From NCBI RefSeq assembly GCF_025751495.1, contig NZ_JAOWKZ010000002.1, positions 434,001 to 498,000 on the forward strand: a stretch of DNA of 64,000 nt. Reading direction: 5' to 3'. Made by a program: the position numbers and the translations under genes. The notes below the pieces were generated by a model that saw nothing but the letters and a program-made list of their open reading frames with translations, was not told the origin of the DNA and ran no database searches. This DNA is from Albidovulum litorale. GTDB taxonomy: Bacteria > Pseudomonadota > Alphaproteobacteria > Rhodobacterales > Rhodobacteraceae. Below, one piece after another: positions 47,197 to 54,630 of this stretch; positions within the stretch are counted from its first letter, which is position 1; each line of letters starts with the position of its first letter.

Positions 47197-47932
47197 CATG
47201 GGCCGGTTCCTCCTGATTCACGGGTCCTGCCACGGCGCTTGGTGTTGGCGCGACGTGATCCCGGCCCTGCAAGCCCTTGGCCATGAGGCCCGCGCGATCG
47301 ACCTGCCCGCCCACGGCGATGACCTGACACCGGCGGCAGAGGCCACGCTCGACGGCTACGCCGCCGCGATCCTCACGGCCATCGACGGGTCGGTGACACT
47401 GGTCGGCCACTCGGCGGCAGGCTACCCGATCACACTCGCCGCCGAACGCGCGCCCGAGAAGATCGCGCGGCTGGTCTATCTCTGCGCCTATGTGCCCGCG
47501 CCCGGCCTGTCGATAATCGACATGCGGCGGGCCGGGCCAAGGCAAACACTGACAGGCGCGGTTCGTGCCGATACGGAAGGCGTGACCTACAGCATCGACC
47601 CGGGCCGGGCACGCGATTGCTTTTATAACGACTGCCCCGACGACGCGGTCGACTATGCAATGCCCCGCCTCTGCCCCGAACCGATCCGGCCGCAATCGAC
47701 CCCGCTGCCGCCGCTCGCCCGCTGGCCCGATATCGAACGACATTACCTGATCTGCGAGGATGACCGAACGATCCCGCCCGAATACCAAAGAACGATGAGC
47801 GCATCCTTTCCAGCCGGCACAGTCACCAGCCTTCCAACCGGGCATTCGCCTTTCTTCGCCGCCCCGGAAATGCTGGCGCGGCGATTATCAGACATTGCGT
47901 CGGGATACTCCGCCCAGCCATCGCAAGGCTGA
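47189..47932 (+). CDS. Alpha/beta hydrolase, salicylate-esterase/hydroxynitrile-lyase-like
   Basis: A 247-residue hydrolase with the N-terminal FLLIHGSCHGAWCWRDVIPAL typical of the methyl-salicylate esterase/hydroxynitrile-lyase branch. Nucleophile Ser in LVGHSAAGYPI; Asp in LICEDDRTIPPEYQ; His in LPTGHSPFFAAPEML. Substrate unknown. It overlaps the PcaD-like gene by 8 bases, so the two hydrolases form an operon; ATG 47198 (MGRF) is an alternative start. Confidence 0.88.
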   Translation: MSDMGRFLLIHGSCHGAWCWRDVIPALQALGHEARAIDLPAHGDDLTPAAEATLDGYAAAILTAIDGSVTLVGHSAAGYPITLAAERAPEKIARLVYLCAYVPAPGLSIIDMRRAGPRQTLTGAVRADTEGVTYSIDPGRARDCFYNDCPDDAVDYAMPRLCPEPIRPQSTPLPPLARWPDIERHYLICEDDRTIPPEYQRTMSASFPAGTVTSLPTGHSPFFAAPEMLARRLSDIASGYSAQPSQG

Positions 47933-48047
47933 TCGACTTCAACCCCGCCCGAACGGCTGCATTGCTTTCGAAAATCGCCGGAATTCGAATTCAGATTCTA
48001 TCCTGTCGAAAAACCCCTTAACGTTCCGCGACTGACCGGAAGGACGA

Positions 48048-49271
48048 ATGCAGAACCGCCTTGCCCTGATCTTCGTGCTGATGACCGTGGTGATCGATGC
48101 GATCGGCATCGGCATCATCTTTCCGGTCATGCCCGACCTGATCGGTGAGGTGACAGGCGGCGATCTTTCCGATGCGGCGCTTTGGGGCGGGGTTCTGGCG
48201 ACGTCCTTTGCTGTGATGCAGTTCCTTTGCGGCCCCGTCGTCGGCAACCTTTCGGATCGCTTCGGACGGCGGCCGGTGATGCTGACGGCGCTTGGCGTCA
48301 TGGCGGTCGACTACACGATCATGGCTTTTGCGAGCACGATCTGGCTTCTCGTCGCGGGCCGTATCGTCGCCGGGATCACGGCGGCGACCTATACGACCGC
48401 GATGGCCTACATGGCCGATATCTCCGCCAAGGAAGATCGGGCCAAACGGTTTGGCCTGATCGGCGCGGCCTTCGGGCTCGGTTTCATCGCGGGGCCGTTC
48501 CTTGGCAGCCTCCTCTCCACCCTCGGCATCCGTGCGCCATTCTGGGGGGCGGCGGCCATTTCGGCCGCCAATCTTGTCTTCGGCTTCCTGATCCTGCCCG
48601 AATCCATGACCGACGCCATCCGCCGACCGTTCTCATGGGCGCGGGCCAATCCGCTTGCGGCGTTCCGGGCGATCGGGAACCTGCCGGGGCTCGGGCGATT
48701 GCTCACGCTCTATCTCGTCTACAACGTTGCGCTGCATGTCTACGAGGCGGTCTGGGCCTTCTATGGCAAGGCGCAGTTCGGCTGGGACCCGTTCATGATC
48801 GGCGTGTCGCTTGCGACCTACGGGCTCTTCTTCACTCTCACGCAGGCCTTTGCCATCGGACCGATCATCAAGCTGGTGGGCGAATACCGGGCCGCTTTCT
48901 GGGGGCTCGCCATCGAATTCGTGGCCTGCGTCGTTTTCGGGTTTCTCACCTCGGGCTCGGCGGCCATCGCCTTCACCGCTTTTGCAGCACTTGGGTCCAT
49001 CGCCGGGCCTGCGATGCAGGGTTTGATGTCGAACGGCACGCCCGACGACCAGCAGGGAGAATTGCAGGGCGTCATCGCCTCCATCACCGCCATTGGCATG
49101 ATCCTGTCGCCGATGTTGATGACCGGCACGTTTTCGGCCTTCACCCGGCCCGATGCCCCGATCCACGCGCCCGGCGCGCCCTTCCTGCTCGCCGCCATCC
49201 TGTTGGTCGCTTGTGTCGCAATCCTTGTCGCCCGACCGCGCGAATCCGCCCCGTCAGGGCCGCTAGCCTGA
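48048..49271 (+). CDS. MFS transporter, TetA-type drug:H+ antiporter family
   Basis: A 407-residue 12-helix transporter. Helix 1 has LIFVLMTVVIDAIGIGIIFPVMPDL as in TetA/Bcr relatives, motif A is GNLSDRFGRRPVM, and motif C-like glycines are in FGLGFIAGPFLG. Members pump out tetracycline or other drugs. A drug role cannot be assigned from sequence alone. It is followed after 18 bases by an alcohol dehydrogenase gene, so it may be a metabolite exporter or importer of that cluster instead. Confidence 0.88.
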   Translation: MQNRLALIFVLMTVVIDAIGIGIIFPVMPDLIGEVTGGDLSDAALWGGVLATSFAVMQFLCGPVVGNLSDRFGRRPVMLTALGVMAVDYTIMAFASTIWLLVAGRIVAGITAATYTTAMAYMADISAKEDRAKRFGLIGAAFGLGFIAGPFLGSLLSTLGIRAPFWGAAAISAANLVFGFLILPESMTDAIRRPFSWARANPLAAFRAIGNLPGLGRLLTLYLVYNVALHVYEAVWAFYGKAQFGWDPFMIGVSLATYGLFFTLTQAFAIGPIIKLVGEYRAAFWGLAIEFVACVVFGFLTSGSAAIAFTAFAALGSIAGPAMQGLMSNGTPDDQQGELQGVIASITAIGMILSPMLMTGTFSAFTRPDAPIHAPGAPFLLAAILLVACVAILVARPRESAPSGPLA

Positions 49272-49289
49272 CCATGAGAGGAGAAGCCG

Positions 49290-50363
49290 TTGACGAAGAT
49301 CCGCGCCGCCGTCTGCCATGAATTCGGCAAACCCCTTGCCATCGAAACGGTCGACCTGCGCGCGCCCGGGCCGGACGAGGTCGAGGTCACCATCGACGCC
49401 TGTGCCATCTGCTTTTCCGATATTTCTTTCATGGATGGCGGCTGGGGCGGCGACCTGCCCGCCGTCTACGGACACGAGGCAGCGGGAAGGGTCAGCGCGA
49501 CCGGCCCGGGCGCGCGCTACCGGACCGGTGACAAGGTGCTTGTCACGCTCATCCGTTCCTGCGGCCAATGCCCGACCTGCGCCTCGGGCCGCCCCACGCT
49601 CTGCCCGACCCAACCGCAACCGGGCAGCCCCCTCACATTGGACGGCAGACACGTCACCCATGGTCTCGATTGCGGCGCCTTCGCCGAGCGGGTCGTGGTG
49701 CATGACAGCCAGCTCGCCCCCCTGCCCGACGGCATCCCGATGGAGGCGGCGGCGCTGATTTCCTGCGGCGTGATCACCGGGCTGGGGGCAGCGGTCAACA
49801 CCGCCCGCATCCGGCCAGGAGAGGTCGTCGTGGTGATCGGCGCGGGGGGCGTCGGCCTCAACGCCATTCAGGGCGCGCGGCTGTCCGGCGCCGCCCGCAT
49901 CATCGCGGTTGATACCAACCCCGCGAAGCTCGACGTCGCCAAGGAGTTCGGCGCGACCGACGGCGTGCTGGCGACCTCTGAAAAACCCTGGGTCGAGGTC
50001 AAGCGCCTTGCGGGGCGGGGTGCCGACGCCGTCCTCGTCACCGTCGGCGCGATCCCGGCCTATGACACCGCCACCCGCTACCTCGCCAATGGCGGACGCA
50101 TGGTCGCGGTCGGCATGCCGCATTCGGGCGCCAAATCGCAGTGGGAACCGGTGATCTTCACCTATACCGGGAATGCGATGATCGGCTCGAACATGGGTGA
50201 TACGGTGCTCGCCCGCGACATCCCCTGGATCACCGACCTCTATCTTCAGGGCCGCCTGAAACTCGACGAACTTATTTCCGGCCGTTGGTCGCTCGACCAG
50301 ATCAACGAGGCCATCGCCAACACCAGATCAGGAGTTGCCCGCCGTAACGTCATCCTCTTCTGA
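49290..50363 (+). CDS. Zinc-dependent alcohol dehydrogenase (MDR superfamily)
   Basis: A 357-residue NAD(P)-dependent dehydrogenase. Catalytic zinc site around DACAICFSD and GHEAAG; structural zinc Cys ladder CGQCPTCASGRPTLC; nucleotide fold VVVIGAGGVGLNAIQGARLSG. Family relatives oxidise primary alcohols, glutathione adducts or aryl alcohols. The start is TTG at 49290, with AGGAG 7-8 bases upstream; no in-frame ATG fits the family start. It follows the MFS gene closely and precedes the enolase-superfamily gene. Confidence 0.9.
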   Translation: MTKIRAAVCHEFGKPLAIETVDLRAPGPDEVEVTIDACAICFSDISFMDGGWGGDLPAVYGHEAAGRVSATGPGARYRTGDKVLVTLIRSCGQCPTCASGRPTLCPTQPQPGSPLTLDGRHVTHGLDCGAFAERVVVHDSQLAPLPDGIPMEAAALISCGVITGLGAAVNTARIRPGEVVVVIGAGGVGLNAIQGARLSGAARIIAVDTNPAKLDVAKEFGATDGVLATSEKPWVEVKRLAGRGADAVLVTVGAIPAYDTATRYLANGGRMVAVGMPHSGAKSQWEPVIFTYTGNAMIGSNMGDTVLARDIPWITDLYLQGRLKLDELISGRWSLDQINEAIANTRSGVARRNVILF

Positions 50364-50398
50364 ATACACTTTCTGTCGAACAATACTCCGCGGGGGGA

Positions 50399-50439
50399 GG
50401 CCCGGATGATATCCGGGCCCGGGGGGCGCGAAGCCCCCC
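50399..50439. other. Two consecutive GC-rich hairpins
   Basis: GGCCCGGAT/ATCCGGGCC (50399-50419) and GGGGGGC/GCCCCCC (50421-50439) in the 103-base gap between the alcohol dehydrogenase and enolase-superfamily genes. There is no T-run. An AATACTCCGCGGGGG motif (from 50382) precedes them. Confidence 0.55.
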
Positions 50440-50466
50440 GCCGCCGCCAGAAACAGGGACCACATC

Positions 50467-51711
50467 ATGCGCCTCAAGGACCTTGAGATCTTCACCGTCG
50501 CGCCCCCTTCCCCCGGCTGGGGCGGGCGATACTGGATCTTCACCAAGCTCACCACCGATGACGGGATCGTGGGTTACGGTGAATGTTACGCCTCTTCGGT
50601 CGGTCCCAAGGCAATGGAGGCGGTGATCGAGGACGTCTTCAACCGCCACATGGCGGGCGAGAACCCCGAAAACATCGAACTGATGTTCCGCCGCACCTAT
50701 TCTTCGGGCTTCACCCAGCGGCCAGACCTCACCGTCATGGGCGCATGGTCGGGGCTGGAGATTGCCTGCTGGGACATCATCGGCAAGGCGTTGAACCGCC
50801 CGGTCCACGCCCTCCTTGGCGGCAGGATCAACGAACGGCTGCGCAGCTACACCTATCTTTATCCCGAACCCGGCAAGGAAACGGGCGAGTTCTGGGTCAG
50901 CCCCGACATGGCGGCCGAGGCGGCTGCCCGCTTCGTCGATATGGGCTTCACCGCCGTCAAGTTCGACCCGGCAGGCCCCTACACGATCCGCGGCGGCCAT
51001 GACCCGAGCCAGTCTGACATCACCCGCTCCGCCGCCTTCTGCAAGGCGATCCGCGAGGCGGTCGGCGACCGCGCCGACCTTCTCTTCGGCACCCATGGTC
51101 AGTTTAACATCGCGGGTGCGGTGCGGCTGGCGCAGGCGATCGAGCCCTACGGGCCCCTCTGGTACGAAGAGCCGATCCCGCCCGACAACCTTCTCGATTT
51201 CGCCGAGGTGCAGAAGGCGGTGCGCATCCCCGTCGCCACGGGCGAGCGCTTCACCACCAAGGCCGAATTTGCCACCGTCCTCAGAACCGGCGGTGCACGC
51301 ATCCTGCAACCGGCCCTTGGCCGCGCGGGTGGCATCCTGGAGGCCAAGAAGATCGCCGCGATTGCCGAGGTCTTTACCGCCCAGATGGCGCCGCACCTTT
51401 ATGCCGGGCCGGTCGAATGGGCCGCGAACATCCAGCTTGGCGCTTCGATCCCCAACCTTCTCATGGTCGAGACGATCGAAACTGGCGGGGCCTTCCACCT
51501 TGCTCTTATCAAGAACTCGATCAAGTGGGAGGACGGCTACGTCATCGTCCCCGACGCCCCCGGCCTCGGCATCGAGTTCGACGAGGATCTGGCCCGCGCT
51601 CATCCCTTCACCGGAACCGGCCTGCACCTGCAGATGCAGGAAGCGCCCTGCGACTATTCCCGCCCGAACTGGTTTGAAGGCGGTGCACCCACAACGAAAA
51701 AGCCCGGCTGA
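50467..51711 (+). CDS. Mandelate racemase/muconate lactonizing enzyme-type enolase-superfamily protein
   Basis: A 414-residue enolase-superfamily protein. The capping domain (about 1-125) is followed by the barrel. AWSGLEIACWDIIGKALNRPVHALLGG is conserved across MR/MLE proteins. Metal ligands 2 and 3 are in LWYEEPIPPDN and VATGERFTTK, and the catalytic His is in QMAPHLYAGPVEWAA. At the usual first-ligand position (Asp in DFHGR-type motifs) the protein reads LLFGTHGQFN, so the ligand seems changed. Sugar-acid dehydration is the likely class; the neighbouring MFS and alcohol dehydrogenase genes fit catabolism of a small acid or sugar. The stop codon lies within a terminator hairpin. Confidence 0.87.
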   Translation: MRLKDLEIFTVAPPSPGWGGRYWIFTKLTTDDGIVGYGECYASSVGPKAMEAVIEDVFNRHMAGENPENIELMFRRTYSSGFTQRPDLTVMGAWSGLEIACWDIIGKALNRPVHALLGGRINERLRSYTYLYPEPGKETGEFWVSPDMAAEAAARFVDMGFTAVKFDPAGPYTIRGGHDPSQSDITRSAAFCKAIREAVGDRADLLFGTHGQFNIAGAVRLAQAIEPYGPLWYEEPIPPDNLLDFAEVQKAVRIPVATGERFTTKAEFATVLRTGGARILQPALGRAGGILEAKKIAAIAEVFTAQMAPHLYAGPVEWAANIQLGASIPNLLMVETIETGGAFHLALIKNSIKWEDGYVIVPDAPGLGIEFDEDLARAHPFTGTGLHLQMQEAPCDYSRPNWFEGGAPTTKKPG

Positions 51712-51724
51712 CACCAGCCGGGCT
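51701..51724. terminator. Bidirectional terminator between the enolase-superfamily gene and the small peptide gene
   Basis: AGCCCGGCTG and CAGCCGGGCT form a perfect 10-pair stem with a 4-base loop. On the minus strand it is followed by TTTTTCGTT (strong); on the plus strand by CTTAG (weak). The stop codon of the enolase-superfamily gene lies inside it. Confidence 0.88.
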
Positions 51725-51748
51725 CTTAGATTCTGAAGTTTCGCCGCT

Positions 51749-51889
51749 TTATTTCGGATATCGGGCGAAACGCACTGGTACCGGGTCGTGACGGATTGCA
51801 GCTTCCTCTGCCACGACCGGTTCCGCCACTGGCGCAACCGGCGGGACATAGTAAGAAACTGGCGGAACTTGATACTGAAGCTCGCTCAT
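51749..51889 (-). CDS. 46-residue proline/valine-rich peptide of unknown function
   Basis: A short gene with a good ribosome site (AAGGAG 9 bases upstream) and a strong terminator after it. The peptide starts MSELQYQVPPVSYYVPPVAP, continues with Pro/Val/Glu/Ala, and ends in HDPVPVRFARYPK. It has no signal peptide and no membrane helix. Two VPPV units suggest a proline-rich ligand or a precursor peptide. It follows the membrane Ser/Thr kinase gene on the same strand after 173 bases, with a conserved-looking hairpin (51939-51966) between. I recognise no family with certainty. Confidence 0.6.
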   Translation of the reverse strand: MSELQYQVPPVSYYVPPVAPVAEPVVAEEAAIRHDPVPVRFARYPK

Positions 51890-51938
51890 GTCGGTCGTCT
51901 CCTTTGCGAACCTGGCACTGCATTCCCCTACACAGCTC

Positions 51939-51966
51939 GACCCGACGGTTGAAACCGCCGGGTCGG
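51939..51966 (-). promoter_or_regulatory. Hairpin in the leader of the small peptide gene
   Basis: CGACCCGACGGTT and AACCGCCGGGTCG pair over about 13 bases with one mismatch and a tight loop. The hairpin lies 50 bases upstream of the peptide start and about 95 bases after the kinase stop. There is no T-run on either side, so an attenuator, RNA-processing site or simple operator are all possible. Confidence 0.45.
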
Positions 51967-52062
51967 GGAATAGCGTCGCTGGCAGACTTAAAGAGCCGGA
52001 CACCTATCTACAAGGGGGACCGTCAGGAACGTGACGTCCGAGCGATTGTTTGCCTGTACCTC

Positions 52063-53160
52063 CTAAGCAAACGATGCAAGCGCGAATGCGCAGGCCACCG
52101 CCGCAACGACCATTGCAGCAATCCGGAACCCACTCGTCGGCAGATAGCGGTGCGCATGTGCCTGCTCCGATGCACCGGCGTCTTCGTCCTTGAGCTTCGT
52201 GACAGAAGCGATCTCCTCGGGCGTTACCGGGGCCGGTTCCGAAGTGTCGCGAAGCATCTCCAGCCATTGCCCGGCCGATTGCAGCCGTTTCTCCGGGAAC
52301 ACCGACAGTGCCTTGTCAATGGATTTAAGCACGGAATCAGGATAACCTTCGATCCGTCCCGCCAACGGCTTGTAAAGATCACCCTGATCCAAGGCCAGGG
52401 ACGATAGCCGCATCTGGCTGTCCGCCGGCGGTTCGCCCGAGATCAGATGGTAGAAGGTCGCGGCAAGCGAATACAGATCGCTCGACGCGGTCTGCGTGCA
52501 GCCCGAGATGTAGAGCTCATGCGGTGAATAGCCAGATTTCACGACCCGCAATGTCGACAGAGCCCGGGTCTTCCGGACAGCCAGATCCCGCGCCGAGCCA
52601 AAGTCGATCAGGACCGGCTCGTTTTCCTTGTCGATCAAAATATTGTCAGGCGAAATATCCCTGTGCAGGATGCCGCGCTCGTGGACATAGTCGATCGCTA
52701 TCAGCGCCTTGCGCAGCCAGTGCTGAACGACCTCGGGCGCAATCGGCAATCCGTCTTCGATGATCTCCATCATGTCGGCACCGTCGATGTAATCGATCAC
52801 CATATACGCCGTGTTATTATCGCTGAAGACCTGATGTATCGCCGCGACATTCCGGTGCGACAGCTTCGCCTGGTTCCGCGCTTCCTGCTGGAACAGCTTC
52901 ACGACATCTGCAAACGACGCGTTATATGCGCGTGAACGGGTCTGAACCCGGTTTTCGGTGCGGCGACACATCGCACTGGGGAAGCACTCCTTGACCACCA
53001 CGTTCCGGTCAAGACTGTCCTTGGCCAGATAGGTGATCCCGAAACCACCACTGTTGAGATATTCGGTAATCGAATACTGTCCGCTGAGGAGCTTCGTGCC
53101 CGGACCCAGTTCGTCCGCGTATTGCTCGTTCCCTCGGCTGAACCTTTGTTCGACACTCAT
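52063..53160 (-). CDS. Tail-anchored Ser/Thr protein kinase (Hanks type)
   Basis: A 365-residue kinase. Glycine loop N36-SGGFG-41, invariant K57 in VVVKECF, catalytic loop HRDISPDN (Ser replaces the usual Lys after HRD, as in some bacterial kinases), DFG motif LIDFGSAR and the P+1 region VVKSGYSPHELY. The kinase domain spans about residues 28-295. It is followed by a Pro/Glu-rich linker and a C-terminal single membrane span (about 343-364, IAAMVVAAVACAFALASFA) that ends the protein. The cytosolic kinase is thus anchored by its tail with no extracellular sensor. The start at 53160 (MSVEQRF) is preferred over 53196. The small peptide gene lies directly downstream. Confidence 0.88.
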   Translation of the reverse strand: MSVEQRFSRGNEQYADELGPGTKLLSGQYSITEYLNSGGFGITYLAKDSLDRNVVVKECFPSAMCRRTENRVQTRSRAYNASFADVVKLFQQEARNQAKLSHRNVAAIHQVFSDNNTAYMVIDYIDGADMMEIIEDGLPIAPEVVQHWLRKALIAIDYVHERGILHRDISPDNILIDKENEPVLIDFGSARDLAVRKTRALSTLRVVKSGYSPHELYISGCTQTASSDLYSLAATFYHLISGEPPADSQMRLSSLALDQGDLYKPLAGRIEGYPDSVLKSIDKALSVFPEKRLQSAGQWLEMLRDTSEPAPVTPEEIASVTKLKDEDAGASEQAHAHRYLPTSGFRIAAMVVAAVACAFALASFA

Positions 53161-53559
53161 TGCAGACGCCACTACCATCACGATTTCACCAACCACAAAC
53201 GTACTTACCTGATTGTCAGGTTATATGCGAAAAGCGCAATTTGTTTGTGGGAAATGCAGCAAAACTATGGAAAGTCAGACAATTGCATCCCTACTGTCCA
53301 TGAAATCCATCCTTTCTGAGAAGTCGCAGGGAAAATTGCGGTGCACGGACCGGTGGCTGGCGCCGGTTTTCAGTGTTTGAGCCGCAGAACCCGACCGACG
53401 GCCCCGACTCGGGTGACATGTGCCGCCGCCGCATCGGCCGCCATGCATTGTTGACGTTGTCCGGCTGTCTGACTTCAACCGGACCACCGAGCGCAACACT
53501 GGCCCACGTGTTACCAAACCCTCTTGCCCCTCCGCGACCCAGCCAGTAAACGGGTCGAC
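53161..53559. other. 399-base region between the kinase and tRNA-Ser without a gene
   Basis: Open frames of up to about 126 codons on the minus strand overlap the tRNA and have no ribosome site or family resemblance; I consider them chance. The kinase promoter must lie here, on the minus strand. The first 100 bases are AT-richer than the rest. Confidence 0.55.
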
Positions 53560-53649
53560 GGAGACGTGGCCGAGTGGTCGAAGGCACACCCCTGCTAAGG
53601 GTGCAGACGGGAAACCGTCTCGAGGGTTCGAATCCCTTCGTCTCCGCCA
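53560..53649 (+). tRNA. tRNA-Ser (anticodon GCU)
   Basis: A 90-base class II tRNA: acceptor GGAGACG/CGTCTCC, anticodon loop CTGCTAA, long variable arm AGACGGGAAACCGTCT, T-arm GGGTTCGAATCCC, and encoded CCA. tRNA-Ser 3' ends are frequent integration sites; degenerate foreign-looking sequence starts right after it. Confidence 0.97.
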
Positions 53650-53938
53650 CCACATAAGTCATTGATTTTAAATTATTGTTCGACTTTCAAATTGTGGCGT
53701 GGTTTCCGCGACTTGTGCAGTGCGTTGGCCTCTAAAGATTTGAAATCACGGCAGAAACAGCCGTCCAGAGTGGCGCGAGTCTCTGGTTGGCATCTGGCGC
53801 GATATGGTTTTCTGCCTCGGCTACGGGCGCTGGACTTGACTTCAAGGCACTAGCAAGCTGGCGTGGACTTTGACCTGCTACGGTCAGTCTCGGAAGGTTT
53901 CATGCTATCGCCCTTTCCAGCCTCTGCTTCCGACTTTC
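53650..53938. other. Degenerate sequence downstream of tRNA-Ser
   Basis: 289 bases with no supportable gene and a base composition lower in GC than the surrounding core genes. It may hold an old integration junction, but no direct repeat of the tRNA 3' end is obvious further right in the window. Confidence 0.45.
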
Positions 53939-54274
53939 CTAGTCAGGCATCACTTTTTCGAGGAACTCGAAGAATGCAGGGCCGTGATTGGGCTCCGCCA
54001 AGTGGTAGAGTTCGTGGGTGATCACGAAGTCGACGGCATCGACCGGGGCCTGTACCAGTCGGCGATTGAGCAGCAGGCGCCCTGCTGGCGACATGGACCC
54101 CCATCGCTGCCGCGTCCGACGCACGGTGAGACCTTTCGGCCGGAATGCCTCGGTGTCCGGGAAGTGGCCTAGACAGAGCTCGATCCGCTCCGGAAACTTT
54201 AAGTGGGCCCGGTCTCGCTACCATGCTTCGACCAGTTCGCGCGTCACCTCCGGCTTGGCAGGCCGGTGCGTTTA
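53939..54274 (-). pseudogene. Decayed YgjP-like (DUF45/WLM-type) zinc metallopeptidase
   Basis: The minus strand encodes the C-terminal half of a YgjP-type metallopeptidase: an HLKFPERIELCLGHFPDTEAF-like region, then RQRWGSMSPAGRLLLNRRLVQAP and the zinc site VITHELYHLAEPNHGPAFFEF, ending in VMPD. The in-frame sequence just upstream reads VTRELVEAW, then TAG (54218-54220), then RDRA. An alignment with relatives would need WW there, so a TGG codon appears to have become a stop. A TAA (54272-54274) closes the frame further up, and the preceding part (about 54248-54385) continues in another frame with no start codon. The gene thus carries a nonsense mutation and probably a frameshift. Confidence 0.72.
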
Positions 54275-54630
54275 CCCGCCAACGCAGCAATGACTGTAGG
54301 ATCGACTACAACGAAAAACCGGCCGCATTCGGTGCCCGGAAACTTGACGCCGAGCGCCTTTGCAGCCCAACTTCAACCAACCCGAAAGGTCGCGTGAAGC
54401 CCGGACCAGAACAGGGTGAAGTCCCCCCGGGTCATGCACTAACAATCAATCCGGACCACTCAGGTGAGGCTGACGATGCTGAGTCGGCAGACTGCGCCGG
54501 TCTTGATACTGATCAATGCAGACCGTCAGTTTTTCCACATGAATTATGGGATGTGCCGCGCAGCCTCATCACTAAGTCAACGATGTCCTCGTCCGGCATT
54601 GATAAATGTTTTTCTTGGGTGGAGAACAAG
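54275..54630. other. 356-base region before the sugar operon; no complete gene
   Basis: The minus strand keeps a short frame (about 54248-54385, containing GRFFVVVDPTV) that may be another piece of the decayed gene to the left. The plus strand frame here is simply open and continuous with the solute-binding gene, but has no start or protein character. The operon promoter should lie in 54440-54620; I cannot identify boxes or an operator with confidence. Confidence 0.5.

Noticed and set aside
48182-49321. 379-codon plus-strand frame overlapping the TetA-type transporter
   Set aside because: Alternate-frame shadow: Arg/Gly-rich, with no membrane pattern, whereas the main frame gives 12 helices and motif A.
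53275-53655. 126-codon minus-strand frame overlapping tRNA-Ser
   Set aside because: Covers the tRNA on the opposite strand, has no ribosome site and no recognisable domain.
54145-54630. N-terminal extension of the solute-binding protein by 162 codons
   Set aside because: Sequence before ATG 54631 has no protein character, overlaps the decayed minus-strand gene, and the signal peptide starts exactly at 54631.
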